DNA of 64,000 nt, taken from Eutrigla gurnardus (Eukaryota > Chordata > Actinopteri > Perciformes > Triglidae). Shown here in pieces: positions 1 to 9,915 of the stretch; the first letter of the stretch is position 1, and each line of letters opens with the position of its first letter. A model generated the notes under the pieces. It did no database searches, was not told the origin of the DNA, and saw only the letters and a list, made by a program, of their open reading frames with translations. Both the position numbers and the translations under genes were made by a program. The stretch is taken from contig OY741285.1 of assembly GCA_963514095.1 (NCBI GenBank), positions 18,947,722-19,011,721 of the forward strand, read 5' to 3'.

Positions 1-2
1 TC

Positions 3-385
3 TCTGTTCTGGCACCTCAGTGGTGGAACGAACTCCCGACCAATGTCAGGACAGCAGAGTCATTTGCCATCTTCCGAAAAAGGCTCATCACTCACCTGTT
101 CACACTTCATCTTGACTCTGCATAGCATGACCCACTAACAACCCCCCCCCCCCCCCCCCCCCCCAAATAAAAATGCACTTCTATGTTCTTACCTATAGCA
201 CTTTGATCATAGCACTGTTGTTAAGGTTTGTTTGCTGAACCGCTACTTTACTCAGACGAGGACCTAACACTTGTTTCAATTTTTTCGCTCTTACTTCATC
301 AGCAATGATATGTTGTCGTTTCTTTCTTTTGACAAATGTACTTATTGTAAGTCGCTTTGGACAAAAGAGTCAAAATGTAAATGTA
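3..385 (+). mobile_element. L2-clade LINE, 3' end only
   Basis: Frame 3 reads the last ~40 codons of a LINE reverse-transcriptase ORF (APQWWNELP, then FRKRLITHLF) to a TAG at 123-125. A C-run at 144-164 and an AT-rich 3' UTR follow. The end is the tail motif GTAAGTCGCTTTGGACAAAA, typical of fish L2 LINEs and of SINEs that borrow their tail. The element is cut by the window start, so its 5' extent is unknown. Clade assignment rests on the C-terminal motif plus the tail. Confidence 0.7.
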
Positions 386-597
386 GTGTTTCCCCCTACT
401 GAGGTGCCGGACCGTTTTTCCAGAAGCACCTTGGTTCCGACCGAAAGTCCTTCTCCATGGCTACTTTTTCTCAAGAATGAAACCCTAACATTACAGAATG
501 CATGATTATTTGTTTTAATGGCTATGAAAAATGTGATTTGAATGGGAGTCAATGCGACAAAGAGGGTAGTACATTTCAAATCTTGAAGTACTAGTTT

Positions 598-765
598 ACT
601 CAGATGAGGACCTAACACTTGTTCTATTTTTAGCTCTTACTTTATCAGCAATGACACGTTGTGGTTTCTTTGTTTCCTTCTTTTGACAAATGTACTTATT
701 GTAAGTCGCTTTGGACAAAAGCGTCTGCTAAATGACCTAAATGTAAATGTGAATGTAAATCTGAT
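598..765 (+). mobile_element. Second L2-type 3' tail
   Basis: This segment repeats 250-385 with moderate divergence: the same ACTCAG-GAGGACCTAACACTTGTT opening, then the GTAAGTCGCTTTGGACAAAA tail, here continued by GCGTCTGCTAAATG and ATGTAAATG repeats. It has no coding part. It could be a short 5'-truncated L2, a SINE with an L2 tail, or a duplication of the first tail. The 212 bases between the tails begin AGTGTTTCCCCCTAC, which resembles the ends of some fish hAT elements, but no second end was found. Confidence 0.6.
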
Positions 766-2794
766 GCTACGCACTAATAATGCATCAAAGTCAATATTTT
801 GGATAATCTTTGACCTATCCATGACTGATTTGAAATAAATGCCCCAGCCACCTAAAATTAGTTTTATGGAAAATAAATATTTTTTTGTGTTTTTCCATAA
901 AAAACAACAGTGACATCAAGTAATCAAACTGGAATTTAAAGGGTTAAAATCCTAAAAAATATTGAATATTTGGTCATTTTGAGCAGGGTGGAAGTTAAGA
1001 GATTTGTTAAAAAAAAGTAGAAAAAAATATGAATCTGTTCAATTTTTATAGCAGTTTATGTGCAGTGGACATTTTTGTCCCTAAAGGTGAAAGAGGGTAT
1101 TACTTTGTTACACAGTGTTCTAGTGATCTATTAGAAAAAAAATTGAATTCCAAAATTTGTCGAGAGACTTTGTTACGAAAAATTGTGGCATATGCACTAA
1201 CACAACCAAAATGATGGCCATATATATATATATACACACACAGTCCCTGTGCTACTATGCTAAGCTCAGTCCTGGAATGCTGGCCTGTAAAGTAACAGAC
1301 TTGATAAGACGTTTTTATTGAACAGAGCTTTATTGTCCTTAACGAGGCCTTTTATCCACTGTACATGTCAGGTAGACTACACAGAGAACCACTGACCAGC
1401 ATATCAGCAGAAAGCCAGGGAGGGCGCTGAAGTTTATAAATAAAACTGCTAACCTTATTGCTATTTTAGCATTGCCTGATTTAGCAGTTAGCATCGCCAA
1501 CTGTTAACTAGCCAGCAATAAGTCACTGCATCGTAACTCCCTTTTCAATGACACTGCCTAATACTCACATGCTAGCTTGACATATATGCCTAGCAACAAC
1601 AGCCACATTAGTTGTTAACGTTTATTATGATAATGTTAGGGTTAAGAACACTGATGCGTTCAAAGTAAAAAATCTCTGTTTTCTTCAAATTTTTAGAATG
1701 ACCTATAAGGCCTTTTATTTTGATGAATATAATGAATATCCATATCTGTTTAAGCAGAGGTTGCCATCATGAGTCATCATTACATAAATGTAATCAAATG
1801 AAATATGAATAAGATATGAAGGTGTTTGTGCTTCTGTTGGAGGCTGTGTCCACCTGTAAACCAGAGCCTTCCTCCCTTACATGACTCGAGTGGAGCAAGG
1901 AGATGTTCTTTCCTTGACCTGATGATTAAAGAGCTCCTCATATGTTATTTCAATTGGACTGCAGCCTATTCATCTGGCTGGCAGAAAGTTGTGTATATTC
2001 CATATCAGGTAAGTTATTAATCCTTGTGTCATGCTCTTTGGGTCAGCAGAATTGATTTCGTCTGTGCAGGTTAGCAAAAGAGAAACCAGAAACGATTAAA
2101 TCACATGGCAAGAATTTCTCACAGTCAGTTATGTGGGGAAATTCATAAACATATATTCATACACATGCATTTATGCATATATTGTATGAATATATGCAAT
2201 GAGGTCATCACTCACAGCGTGACAAACAATTATTGGCCCTTTTACCATACGGAAACAATCTACAGGTTCCTGTAAAAGAAACCTTGGTTGAAATAGAGGG
2301 CCACATCATTGCGGGTGCTCATTTGTCGTGCTGTTCTCAACAGTCCCCGTCCTGCAGATGAAAGAGAATTTACATCTCCCTTTTGTCTTTGTCCCTAATT
2401 CATGGGGAATGTTTCATACACATGAGTGGCCGAACTGGTTGGTTTTCTAGACTGCAATTCAGAGTGCATTTGTTAATGGAAATGTTGTAGTTCAGACTTA
2501 ATTTCATAATAGCCACTCTGATGCTTTTCTTAATGGAAAAAAGTTGAGCAGGGGATGCTTTAGGGTGGGCCTACCTTGTGATTAATAGGTCACTACCATC
2601 CCTAACACACTACCAATGCAATAAGCCACTAAGATTCACTATTGGCTATACATTTTACTTATAATTATGGAAGCTAGCTTTGTAAGCAGCTTCACACCAG
2701 AAGCCAGATGGAGCCAGATCCAGTAAGGTTGCCACTCGGGGGGCAGCTCTGCCGCATGTATTGACCGGATCCACCCGTCACTCCTCCAAATATT
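766..2794. other. Non-coding stretch, no gene supported
   Basis: About 2 kb of AT-rich sequence with no ORF of convincing composition. It holds a short dinucleotide repeat at 1217-1241 and one good splice-donor match (CAGGTAAGT) at 2007-2015 after a weak open stretch from 1816. Without an acceptor, a homologue or a second exon, that is not enough to call an exon. Confidence 0.6.
1217..1241. repeat. (AT)n/(AC)n microsatellite
   Basis: A run of AT dinucleotides passes directly into AC dinucleotides, a common form of vertebrate microsatellite. Confidence 0.9.
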
Positions 2795-3506
2795 AAATTC
2801 AATTCAATTTTATTTATAATGTCACATCACAACAGAAGTCATCTCAGCACACTTAAAACATTGAGCAGGACTAGAATACACTCATGATTTTCAGAGTCAA
2901 TACAATTTCAAAGTCCCAACATCACCCAGGGGCAAGCGTTACAGTGACAGTGGTGACAGAAAACTGCCTTTATAGGCTTTTAGGCAGAAATCTAGTGCAG
3001 CCCAGGCCCTTGGGTTCCAACTGCATTTGGTGTTGGTAGTATAGTAGTAGCAGCATTAACAGTAGTGGTGGCATTAAAAGAAGAGAGAGTATCAACAGTA
3101 GTAGTCCATGGCAGCAGGCACAGCCTCACCGAGATGGATCCATCCCAACCAAGTCGCCGTAGACCAAAAAGCAGGAGTAGTTGAGAAGTCACACAGCGGG
3201 CAGGTGGAGCAATATGGTGTTTCCAGCATCAGGCCAGTTAGCAGTCTGCATCTGTCAGGACCTCAGCAGACTCTGCTGGACCAGAAAGCATGGCCAGACT
3301 CCCAGGAGTAATCCTGGAATGAGTCAAGTTAGTAACAGTAGAGATGCCGATTTTAGTTAATTACTTTAATCAATAGTCAGCCGCCTTTAAAATACTGGCG
3401 GTAAGAGTTGAACAAGACCACAGCATCGGTGCAGTCCAGATCAAGTTCCACCACGGTCCAGGGAGACTTGCTAGGCGAGAAAGCACAGGGACTCCGGGGG
3501 AACATA

Positions 3507-3538
3507 CAGAGAGAGAGAGAAAGAGAGAGAGAGAGACA
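3507..3538. repeat. (GA)n microsatellite in L2 3' UTR
   Basis: A GA-rich run lies at the same place in the 3' UTR as the CT run at 34840-34883 of the sense copy, so it is a component of this L2 family and not an independent event. Confidence 0.85.
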
Positions 3539-3742
3539 GGCTCAGTGTGTCACTAATAAATAAATTCCCCGGCAGTCTAGGCCTACAGCAGCATAACTAA
3601 AGGGGCGTTCACACCGGACGCGATAGACGCGAATTGAGCGGCGACTCTACATTGAAAATCAATGTAAATGGCGTGATGACACGCGATTCAGGCGGAGGCG
3701 GCGCGAATGGAGCGTCTGGCGCGATGAGACGCGGTGCGAATG

Positions 3743-3796
3743 AAGCGAATGGCGCGTCTGAAGCGAATGGCGCGTCTGAAGCGAATGGCGCGTCTG
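3743..3796. repeat. Three perfect 18-bp tandem units
   Basis: The unit AAGCGAATGGCGCGTCTG occurs three times without change. It lies in the left arm of the rDNA-carrying element and echoes the GCGAAT/GCGTCT motifs of its termini, so it probably arose by expansion of sub-terminal sequence. The repeated translation it gives (ANGASE) is incidental. Confidence 0.9.
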
Positions 3797-3903
3797 AAGC
3801 GACGCAAATAAAGTTGAAAATATCGAACTTTTCAGGCGGCATCGCGCCGGGACATCCAATCAGCGACGAGTTCAAGCCGACAGACAAATGAGCTGAGATG
3901 GAC

Positions 3904-4200
3904 GGGCTGCATTCCCAAACAACCCGACTCCGAGAAGACCGGACCCCGGCGCGACGTTACCGGCCTCACAACGTCCACGGGCTGAGCCCCAATCAGAAGG
4001 ACTCAGGCCCCCGAGCGACACCGGGCAAGCGGTCTTCCGTACGCCACATTTCCCACGTCCGCCCGCCCATCGGACAGGGATTCGGCGCTGGGCTCTTCCC
4101 TCTTCGCTCGCCGCTACTGAGGGAATCCTGGTTAGTTTCTTCTCCTCCGCTTAGTATTATGCTTAAATTCAGCGGGTTGTCTCGTCTGATCTGAGGTCGT
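3904..4200 (-). rRNA. 28S rRNA, 5' ~300 nt fragment
   Basis: On the minus strand this is the start of the large-subunit rRNA: it opens near ACGACCTCAGATCAGACGAG, passes CCGCTGAATTTAAGCAT and AACTAACCAGGATTCCCTCA, and ends in GGGAATGCAGCCC, all landmarks of the eukaryotic 28S 5' region. It stops there, so it is a fragment of under a tenth of the gene and cannot make a ribosomal RNA. It is continuous with ITS2 on its 5' side, which means it came from genomic rDNA or unprocessed pre-rRNA, not from mature 28S. Confidence 0.9.
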
Positions 4201-4381
4201 AGTCGAATGTGGCCCCGACTCTCCCTGGGGAGAGCTGCGAGGGACGTGGCTCCCGGAGGAAGCTCACGGACTCTGGCATCAGGTAGCCTACCCCGAGGCG
4301 GAGGAGGAGGGTCCGCCAACGTGACCCGCCGGCCCCCCGCCGGCGCTGCCCTCGTTTCCCCCACTAGAGCGGCACCGGTTC
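4201..4381 (-). other. Internal transcribed spacer 2 (3' part)
   Basis: Immediately 5' of the 28S start on the minus strand lies ~180 bases of GC-rich sequence with runs such as CGCCGGCGGGGGGCCGGCG, as expected for the 3' part of a fish ITS2. Its position next to the 28S start is the main evidence; spacers are poorly conserved, so the left limit of ITS2 in the element is approximate. Confidence 0.75.
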
Positions 4382-4510
4382 AAAAATGAGCGTCATGCGC
4401 GAATGAAGCGAATGACACAAATAGTCCAAAATGATCAAGCGGCGCGATACACGCGTCTCACGCGATTGTATTCGCGTCTATCGCTGGCTCAAGGCAAACC
4501 TGAGCCAGCT

Positions 4511-6210
4511 CTAACTAGAAGCGTTGTCAACGAGAAAGGTTTTAAGTCTACTCTTAAATGTGGGAACAGTGTCTGCCTCCCGAACCAGAACCAGAAGACG
4601 GTTCCACAGAAGAGGAGCTTGATGGCTGAAAGCTCTGTCACCTTTCTAATTTTGGAGACTTTAGGAACTACAAGTAAGCCTTTATTCTGAGAGCGTAGTG
4701 CTCTAGCAGGACAGTAGGGTTAAATGAGCTCTTTAAGATATGATGGTGCCTGGCCATTAAGAACCTTGTAAGCGAGGAGAAGGATTTTAAATTATATTCT
4801 TAATTTTACTGGAGCCAGTGCAGAGAATCTAATACAGGAAAATGTGATCCCTTCTTCTAGTTTTAGTCAGAACACACGGTCCAGCATTCTGGACCAGCTG
4901 GAGAGCTTTAAGAGATTTATTGGAACAGCCTGATAATAGGGTATTACAATAGTCCAGCCTTGAGGTAACAAATGCATGGACAAGTTTTTCTGCATCTTTT
5001 TGAGACAGCATTGGCCTAATTTTAGTAATGTTAAGCAGGTGAAAGTATGCTGTCCTTGTAGTTTGTTTAATATCCGAGTCAAAGGACAGGTCCTGGTCAA
5101 AGATAACTCCAAGGTTTCTTACGGTAGTATTTGAGGCGATGACAACCCCATCCATAGTCGCTATAACTTTAGACAGCTAGCTTTGGAGGAGTTTAGGCCC
5201 AAGTGCAATAACTTCCGTTTTATCTGAGTTTAACATCAGGAAATGCAGGTCATCCAGGATTTTATGTCATCAGCACATGCCTGGAGTTTATCTAGCTGAT
5301 TGGTTTCTTCAGGCTTGATTGATAGATATAATTGAGTATCATCTGCATAACAATGGAAGATTATAGTGTCTTCTAATGATATTGCCTAAAGGAAGCATGT
5401 ATGAGTTGAAAAGAAATTGGTCGGTGCACAGAACCTTGAGGAACACCGTATTTAACTTCAGTGTGCCTGGAGAATTATTCACTGACATGCACAAACTGAG
5501 ATAGATTGGATGAATAGGACTTAAACCAGCTTAATGCGGTTCCTTTGATGCCAATTATTTTTCCAGTCTACATATTAGAATCTCATGGTTAATGGTGTCG
5601 AACGCAGCACTAAGATCTAGCAGGACAAGTACAGTCAGAAACAATTAGAAGGTAATTTGTGATTTTCACCAGAGCTGCCTCTGTACTATGATGTACTCTA
5701 AATCCTGACTGGAAGTCCTCAAGTAGACTGTTATTGTTGAGAAAGTCACAAGGCTGATTGGCGACTACTTTCTCAAGGATCTTAGAGAGAAAAGGAAGAT
5801 TTGATATTGGTCTGTAGTTTGCTAAAACCCCTGGATCTAGAGTCGGCTTCTTAAGAAGAGGTTTAATTACAGCTACTTTAAAGGACTGTGGCACATAGCC
5901 TGTAAATAAAGACACATTAGCAGGGGGGCATTAGCTCAGGAGGTAGAGCGGGTTGGCAGGTAACCTGGTTCGATCCCTGGCTCCTCCTAGCTGAGTGTCT
6001 GGTGTCCCTGAGCAAGACGCCTCACCCTTATTGCTCCTGACAAGCTGGCTGTCGCCCTGCCTTGACTCCGCCGTCAGTGTGTGAATGTGTGTATGAATGG
6101 ATGAAAGTCAGTCAACACTGTAAAGCGCTTTGGATAAAAGCGCTTTATAAATGAGGACCGTTTACACATTGATCATATCTAGCTCTAACTAACGGTAAGA
6201 CATCTTTTAG
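4511..6210 (-). pseudogene. L2 copy A reverse transcriptase remnant
   Basis: Translated pieces on the minus strand match the RT of L2 copy C: the NYRPISNLPFLSKILEKVV block near 5800, the catalytic YADD still intact at 5338-5349, NLGVIFDQDLSFD near 5110, and the C-terminal SRLDYC region near 4950. The ORF would end at a TAG at 4511-4513. Frameshifts separate the pieces, and the SINE at 5919-6163 splits the N-terminal part. The role was target-primed reverse transcription of the LINE RNA; this copy cannot make it. Confidence 0.85.
5919..6163 (+). mobile_element. tRNA-derived SINE, copy 1
   Basis: A 245-base SINE with a tRNA-like head: A box TAGCTCAGGAG at 5932-5942 and B box GGTTCGATCCC at 5967-5977, the RNA polymerase III internal promoter. 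The body includes the GAGTGTCTGGTGTCCCTGAG motif, and the 3' end (AAAGCGCTTTATAAATGAGG) resembles a LINE tail. It is flanked by a 7-base target duplication ACACATT (5912-5918 and 6164-6170) inside L2 copy A, so it inserted after that L2. Copy 2 is at 19303. Confidence 0.9.
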
Positions 6211-6410
6211 ATGCCGTCCACACGTAGCAAAACTTTTTTTCTTCGTTTTGCCTTGGTGTCGTTTCAAGAAAATCTGCATCCAGATGAATCCACTGTTGGG
6301 ACCTCACTAGAAGGACTACACAATGCGGCCTACAGAAGCCTACACATGCGGCCAGGACAAAGGGACAAAGGGGATTAAAAACTACACCGCCATTTTAGTT
6401 TCACATCTCA

Positions 6411-8218
6411 CCCAGGTGAGAGATGCGACGCCACACAACCAGTGCCCTATTGGCTGACATCTTCAGGGAACCCCGGGGGGTCCCCTGGAGCGGCCTGAGC
6501 TTTATAAACCGAAGCAGCCCGGAGAACGCTCTCTTATTCACTCTTACTCTCTGGCTCCCACTCCTACCCGGGCGCTCCATCGCAACACCACGTTGCCACG
6601 GGAGGCGACCCCTCCACCAGCAGGAGGTGGACACGGCCCCGCAGCGCACCGTTGCAACAAGAGGAACCAAGCCGGTTCCTGCCTTCCAGCTACCAGACGC
6701 TGTCTGAAGTAAGCTGACTAAATCGCCAAGCCGCGATTATATCGCCGCTCGTGGAAGGAGGAAACACCAACTGTTTTCTTTATTTGAGTTTGATCAACGA
6801 GAGGAAACCCGCTCCGCTCTCGTCTGGACGAAGCCGACTCATCACGTCCCCCGCTGACGCCGGGGACTCACGAACCACCGCCGTTACGGAACGCCGTCAT
6901 CGTCTTACGCAACGATACCAGTAAGAGGCTATCAGTCTGGGCAGAGACACAAGTGATAGTGTAGGATATGCTTGTAATTCTTGTTAATGTGTTTTAAGTT
7001 CTGATCGCGGACCGCCGAGTCAGTTGGTTCATGTGCTGCTGTATTTGAATACCGATCGTGTACCCACGCAGCTGGGTTGATTTCTGTAACAGTGTTTCGA
7101 CTAACCTCCGCCATATTCGCGAGCTCAGAAAGCCTCTACTATCAGTTAAAAGACCGGTCTCGCGGAATAAACGCCAGTTCATTCACGCGAGCCCGTGTGA
7201 TAACGGCACGCTTTCTGTCCCTCCGAATATCGCTCGCGCATCCTCTCTCTCTTTGTTTGTGTCCCGCTAACACACACACACATACACGCCGCACACACAT
7301 GTCCTAAGCCAGCTGTTCCCGGCGGGCGCTAGGGACATAGCTACATCTGGTGGCGACATACGGCTATCTCTCTCTCTCGCTACTCCATCAGACCTCAGTG
7401 GCTCCGCCCCTGAACGCTGCGAGGAATAGCTCCACCTCTCTCTCTCTCTCGCTACCCCATCGAACCTCAGTGGCTCCGCCCCTGAACGCTGCGAGGAATA
7501 GCTCCATCTGGTGGCCGCCCATAGCCATCTCTCCCTCTCTCTCTCTCTCTCTCTCGACACACACACACACGCACGCACACATACACATACGCACACACAC
7601 ACTCCACGTGTGTATCTCCCTTTGTTTAAGCTTAGCTTTGTGTGTTAGGTAGTTAGGTAATTAGGCTTTGTTAATTGCAGTGTTATTGATTGTGATCATT
7701 ATTACTGATTTTAATAAATCTTATTATATTATAACTAGCGGTCTCTTGTGCTTGTTGTGTATATGTCACTGGATAACAGCAGGTTGTGAAGGCTAGTGCT
7801 TGAATTTCACGCCTTTTAATTGTTCGATTGGTTTTGTACTCCTATGCCAATGATCACGATGATTGGCATGTGAGTATAAAACCTTCATATTGAGACTGAA
7901 TACAGTTTTAGGTTATCTTTTCCCTGATCCCAGGGTGGTGCCCCGTTTATTCATGATTATATCATGATAATATATTAAATATAATTATTAATACTGATAA
8001 TCATATTGATATTGATAGTTAACTGTTGATAACCAAATCTGCTCCTGCTACAACCCCAACACCACTGAAAACGACTCAGTGCGCTGTAGTACATATTCCA
8101 GGACTATATGCAGCGCTGTTTCTGCAACCAAATACGCAGAAGAAGAGACGGAGCTTGACCGGATGTTTGCCGTTGCTATCGCAACACGTAAAAGCTGAGG
8201 CTTTTAGCCACCCGGTCA
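6411..8218 (+). promoter_or_regulatory. Promoter/LTR-like segment of uncertain identity
   Basis: A TATA box (CTTTATAAACC, ~6500-6510) sits ~30 bases ahead of an initiator-like pyrimidine tract, and poly(A)-type signals AATAAATC (~7715) follow in a T-rich context. A second TATA-like GTATAAAAC lies near 7874. The middle (7360-7560) contains a duplicated ~66-base block with CGCCCCTGAACGCTGCGAGG and CT/AC dinucleotide runs; long ORFs there are artefacts of these repeats. This arrangement fits a retroelement LTR or a transposon 5' region, but no TG...CA boundaries with a target duplication were found. Confidence 0.3.
7366..7617. repeat. Duplicated block with CT and AC dinucleotide runs
   Basis: Two ~66-base copies of a block ending CTGAACGCTGCGAGGAATAG stand head to tail, each preceded by a CTCTCT run, followed by a longer CT run and an AC run to about 7600. 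Confidence 0.85.
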
Positions 8219-8226
8219 ATAAACAC

Positions 8227-9163
8227 TAGGGGTGTGACGAGATCTCGTACCACGAGATCTCGCGAGATTAAAGTCGACGATATTTCTCGGCGCGTTAAAA
8301 ATCCGTCTCGTGAGATTTGTGAGCTATACATAGCTGAGGTTTTACAGACAGCTGTTACTGACTGGGAGCTTAAAAAACCCAACCACGGCATCGCTTATTG
8401 TTACCGACAATGCACGTAATATGGACGTGGCCGTGCGCAACGCGGGATTGAAGTCGCACATCTGTTTTGCGCACACTATAAATCTTGCAACCCAAGCTGG
8501 CTTCGGTGTTCCCCGCGTCGCTCGTTTACTCGGGCGGGTGAGACGTGTGACTGCTTTTTTTCATCCTAGTTCAGTGGCTACAGCAGTGAAAATGTCCAAG
8601 CAGAAACGGCTACAATTACCATCACACAAGTTAATGACAGGCACGTTGGATATGCTGGCTCGTTACCTTGAGCAGCAAGCTGCCATAGCAGCATCACCAG
8701 CCCAGAGATAAGACAAAACTCCCGAAGCATTGATACGCTTGACAGCTGCGATGTCAGAGATGCTGAAGATGCTGTAGTTGCAGCATGTTGTTCATGACAT
8801 ACTTGGTCAGGCTCCGTTTGCACTATTTGCACTCTGTATTGACAAAGTAGAACTTTGATTTGGTTTTGCACATATTTACACTTCGGAAAAAGAAATATTT
8901 TATTTTATTTTAACTTTTATAAATTTTAGTTTCAGTTTAAATTTGTGAAAGAAGAAGTTTATTAAAAGATCATGCTTACATGATGCATGTAAAGAGTTAT
9001 AATAAAATATTTCAAAATGCATGTGCAACTCTGTTAAATTAAGTTAGTCCAGTCATATATTTTGTCATTGTAGTTTTCTTAAAATCTCGTCTCGTCTCGT
9101 TCTCGTGAACTCAATATCGTGTCTTGTCTCGTCTCTTGAGCGGAGTGTATCGTCACACCCCTA
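8227..9163 (+). mobile_element. hAT element with perfect 8-bp TSD
   Basis: The ends TAGGGGTGTGACGA and TCGTCACACCCCTA are inverted, and both sides carry the identical 8-base target duplication ATAAACAC (8219-8226 and 9164-9171), which defines hAT transposition. At 937 bases it is an internally deleted derivative. Sub-terminal TCTCGT/CTCGTG repeats on the right may be transposase binding sites. The perfect duplication suggests it is young relative to the element it lies in. Confidence 0.9.
8410..8711 (+). pseudogene. hAT transposase fragment
   Basis: A reading frame contains VTDNARNM, the hAT motif around the second catalytic aspartate, followed ~20 residues later by CFAHTINL, the conserved C-x2-H motif. 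The frame closes at 8709-8711. Both the N-terminal zinc finger with the first catalytic residue and the C-terminal dimerisation domain are missing, so it is a remnant of a ~600-residue protein. ZBED-like hAT is the best guess for the subgroup. Confidence 0.75.
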
Positions 9164-9732
9164 ATAAACACCCATAAGATGACAATTTGTCCCGTATAAA
9201 CAATAAGCATCAACAGCCGTCACCATAAGGACCTTGACGAGGCGTTGTCACACGTTGGGATGGATTAATTAGACAAATAAATGCCTACATTCATGGGAAG
9301 TTAGCTAGTGGTTGTTTGTTAGCATCGTAATAAAGTAGCATATCTGTGACTTTTTCCTGGAATATTGCCCCCCTCTCTTGGCTCCGTTTTTTTTTTTTTT
9401 TTTTTTTTTCATACAGTGGCCCTGATACGCGGTCATACAGACGAGCAGAATATCTGCTGCGAGCACGTAGACCGCCGTTGTTGTTGTTGTTGTTATGAGA
9501 CGTCGCGGGGTAAGAAGTCAGGCTCGAGGGTCAAGGAGCAGGGCGATAACGTCAGCGTATTCGTTTTCGCCGTCTACATGAAAACAAACACGAAACGGAG
9601 GGGTGCCGTTTTTTTTCTTTTCCACCCTGAGAGCTTTAAAAAAAGTGCGTTTTCAGGCAGCGAAAACGGCAGATTCGTATGGACGGCAGGCCGAAACGCA
9701 CAAGACTGCGTTTTCATGTGGACGCGGCTTTA

Positions 9733-9915
9733 GTAGCCTGGTTGGTATCGGGTCTAGGAGACAGGTTGAAGGTTTAGAGGAAGAGATCATTGACGTTAGT
9801 TGGTTAAGGTAGATTGGAAAAAAGCTGTCTAAATATATATCAGGTCTTAACTCTATTTCTATTGCTAATATTCCTGAGTTTGAGGGTAACATGGTTCCAG
9901 TTGAAGGCAAGACAT
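9733..9915 (-). pseudogene. L2 copy A linker fragment (5'-most part)
   Basis: Minus-strand translation gives LNQLTSMISSSKPSTCLLDP, the same linker as in L2 copy C at ~32500. It is the 5' end of this truncated copy; homology stops near 9912. It is separated from the rest of the ORF by the 3.5 kb insertion at 6211-9728. Confidence 0.8.

Larger units (their letters stand above)
3601..4483. mobile_element. Non-autonomous TIR element carrying rDNA
   Basis: The left end reads AGGGGCGTTCACACCGGACG followed by CGATAGACGCGAAT. The right end is ATTCGCGTCTATCG, the inverted partner of that inner motif, but the outer ~19 bases expected on the right are missing, so that terminus is truncated. The body is full of GCG-rich repeats (GCGAATGGCGCG). 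In its middle sits a fragment of ribosomal DNA (3904-4381). The element interrupts the L2 copy A 3' UTR, which resumes at 4484. The terminal motif is one I associate with fish MITEs; superfamily not assigned. Confidence 0.65.
6211..9728. mobile_element. 3.5 kb TIR element inside L2 copy A
   Basis: The left end GCCGTCCACACGTAGCAAAAC and the inverted right end (GCCGCGTCCACATGAAAACG read outward from 9728) form imperfect terminal inverted repeats. L2 copy A breaks at TTTAG (6206-6210) and resumes after TTTAG (9729-9733), a 5-base target duplication. Terminus type and 185-350 base GC-rich arms resemble fish hAT-like non-autonomous elements. The interior holds an LTR- or promoter-like segment and a younger hAT. 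No transposase of its own was found. Confidence 0.6.
2795..9915 (-). mobile_element. L2-clade LINE copy A, antisense, with three insertions
   Basis: Read on the minus strand, fragments of one L2 element follow each other from about 9915 to 2795. They match L2 copy C (31431-36676) in order: endonuclease-RT linker (9733-9912), RT (6210-4511), a 3' UTR with a GA/CT microsatellite, and a tail ending in the AATTG-type repeat seen as ATTCAATTCAATTTTATTT at 2795. The 5' end is truncated. Three later elements split it at 3601-4483, 5919-6163 and 6211-9728; removing them makes the L2 sequence continuous at each junction. The copy is dead, with many stops and frameshifts. Confidence 0.85.

Noticed and set aside
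1816..2020. Short ORF ending at a CAGGTAAGT donor, possible host exon
   Set aside because: No acceptor, partner exon or recognisable protein; one donor match is expected by chance in this length.
3634..3891. ORF with repeated ANGASE peptide
   Set aside because: It reads through the 18-base tandem units and GCG-rich arm of the rDNA-bearing element; no independent coding evidence.
3993..4364. 123-codon minus-strand ORF
   Set aside because: It is a reading of ITS2 and 28S rDNA, which does not code for protein.
5919..5991. Functional tRNA gene
   Set aside because: A and B boxes are present but the sequence does not fold as a whole tRNA and continues into a SINE body with a target duplication.
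7267..7652. Cys/Val- and Ser/Leu-rich ORFs on both strands
   Set aside because: They are translations of AC and CT dinucleotide runs.
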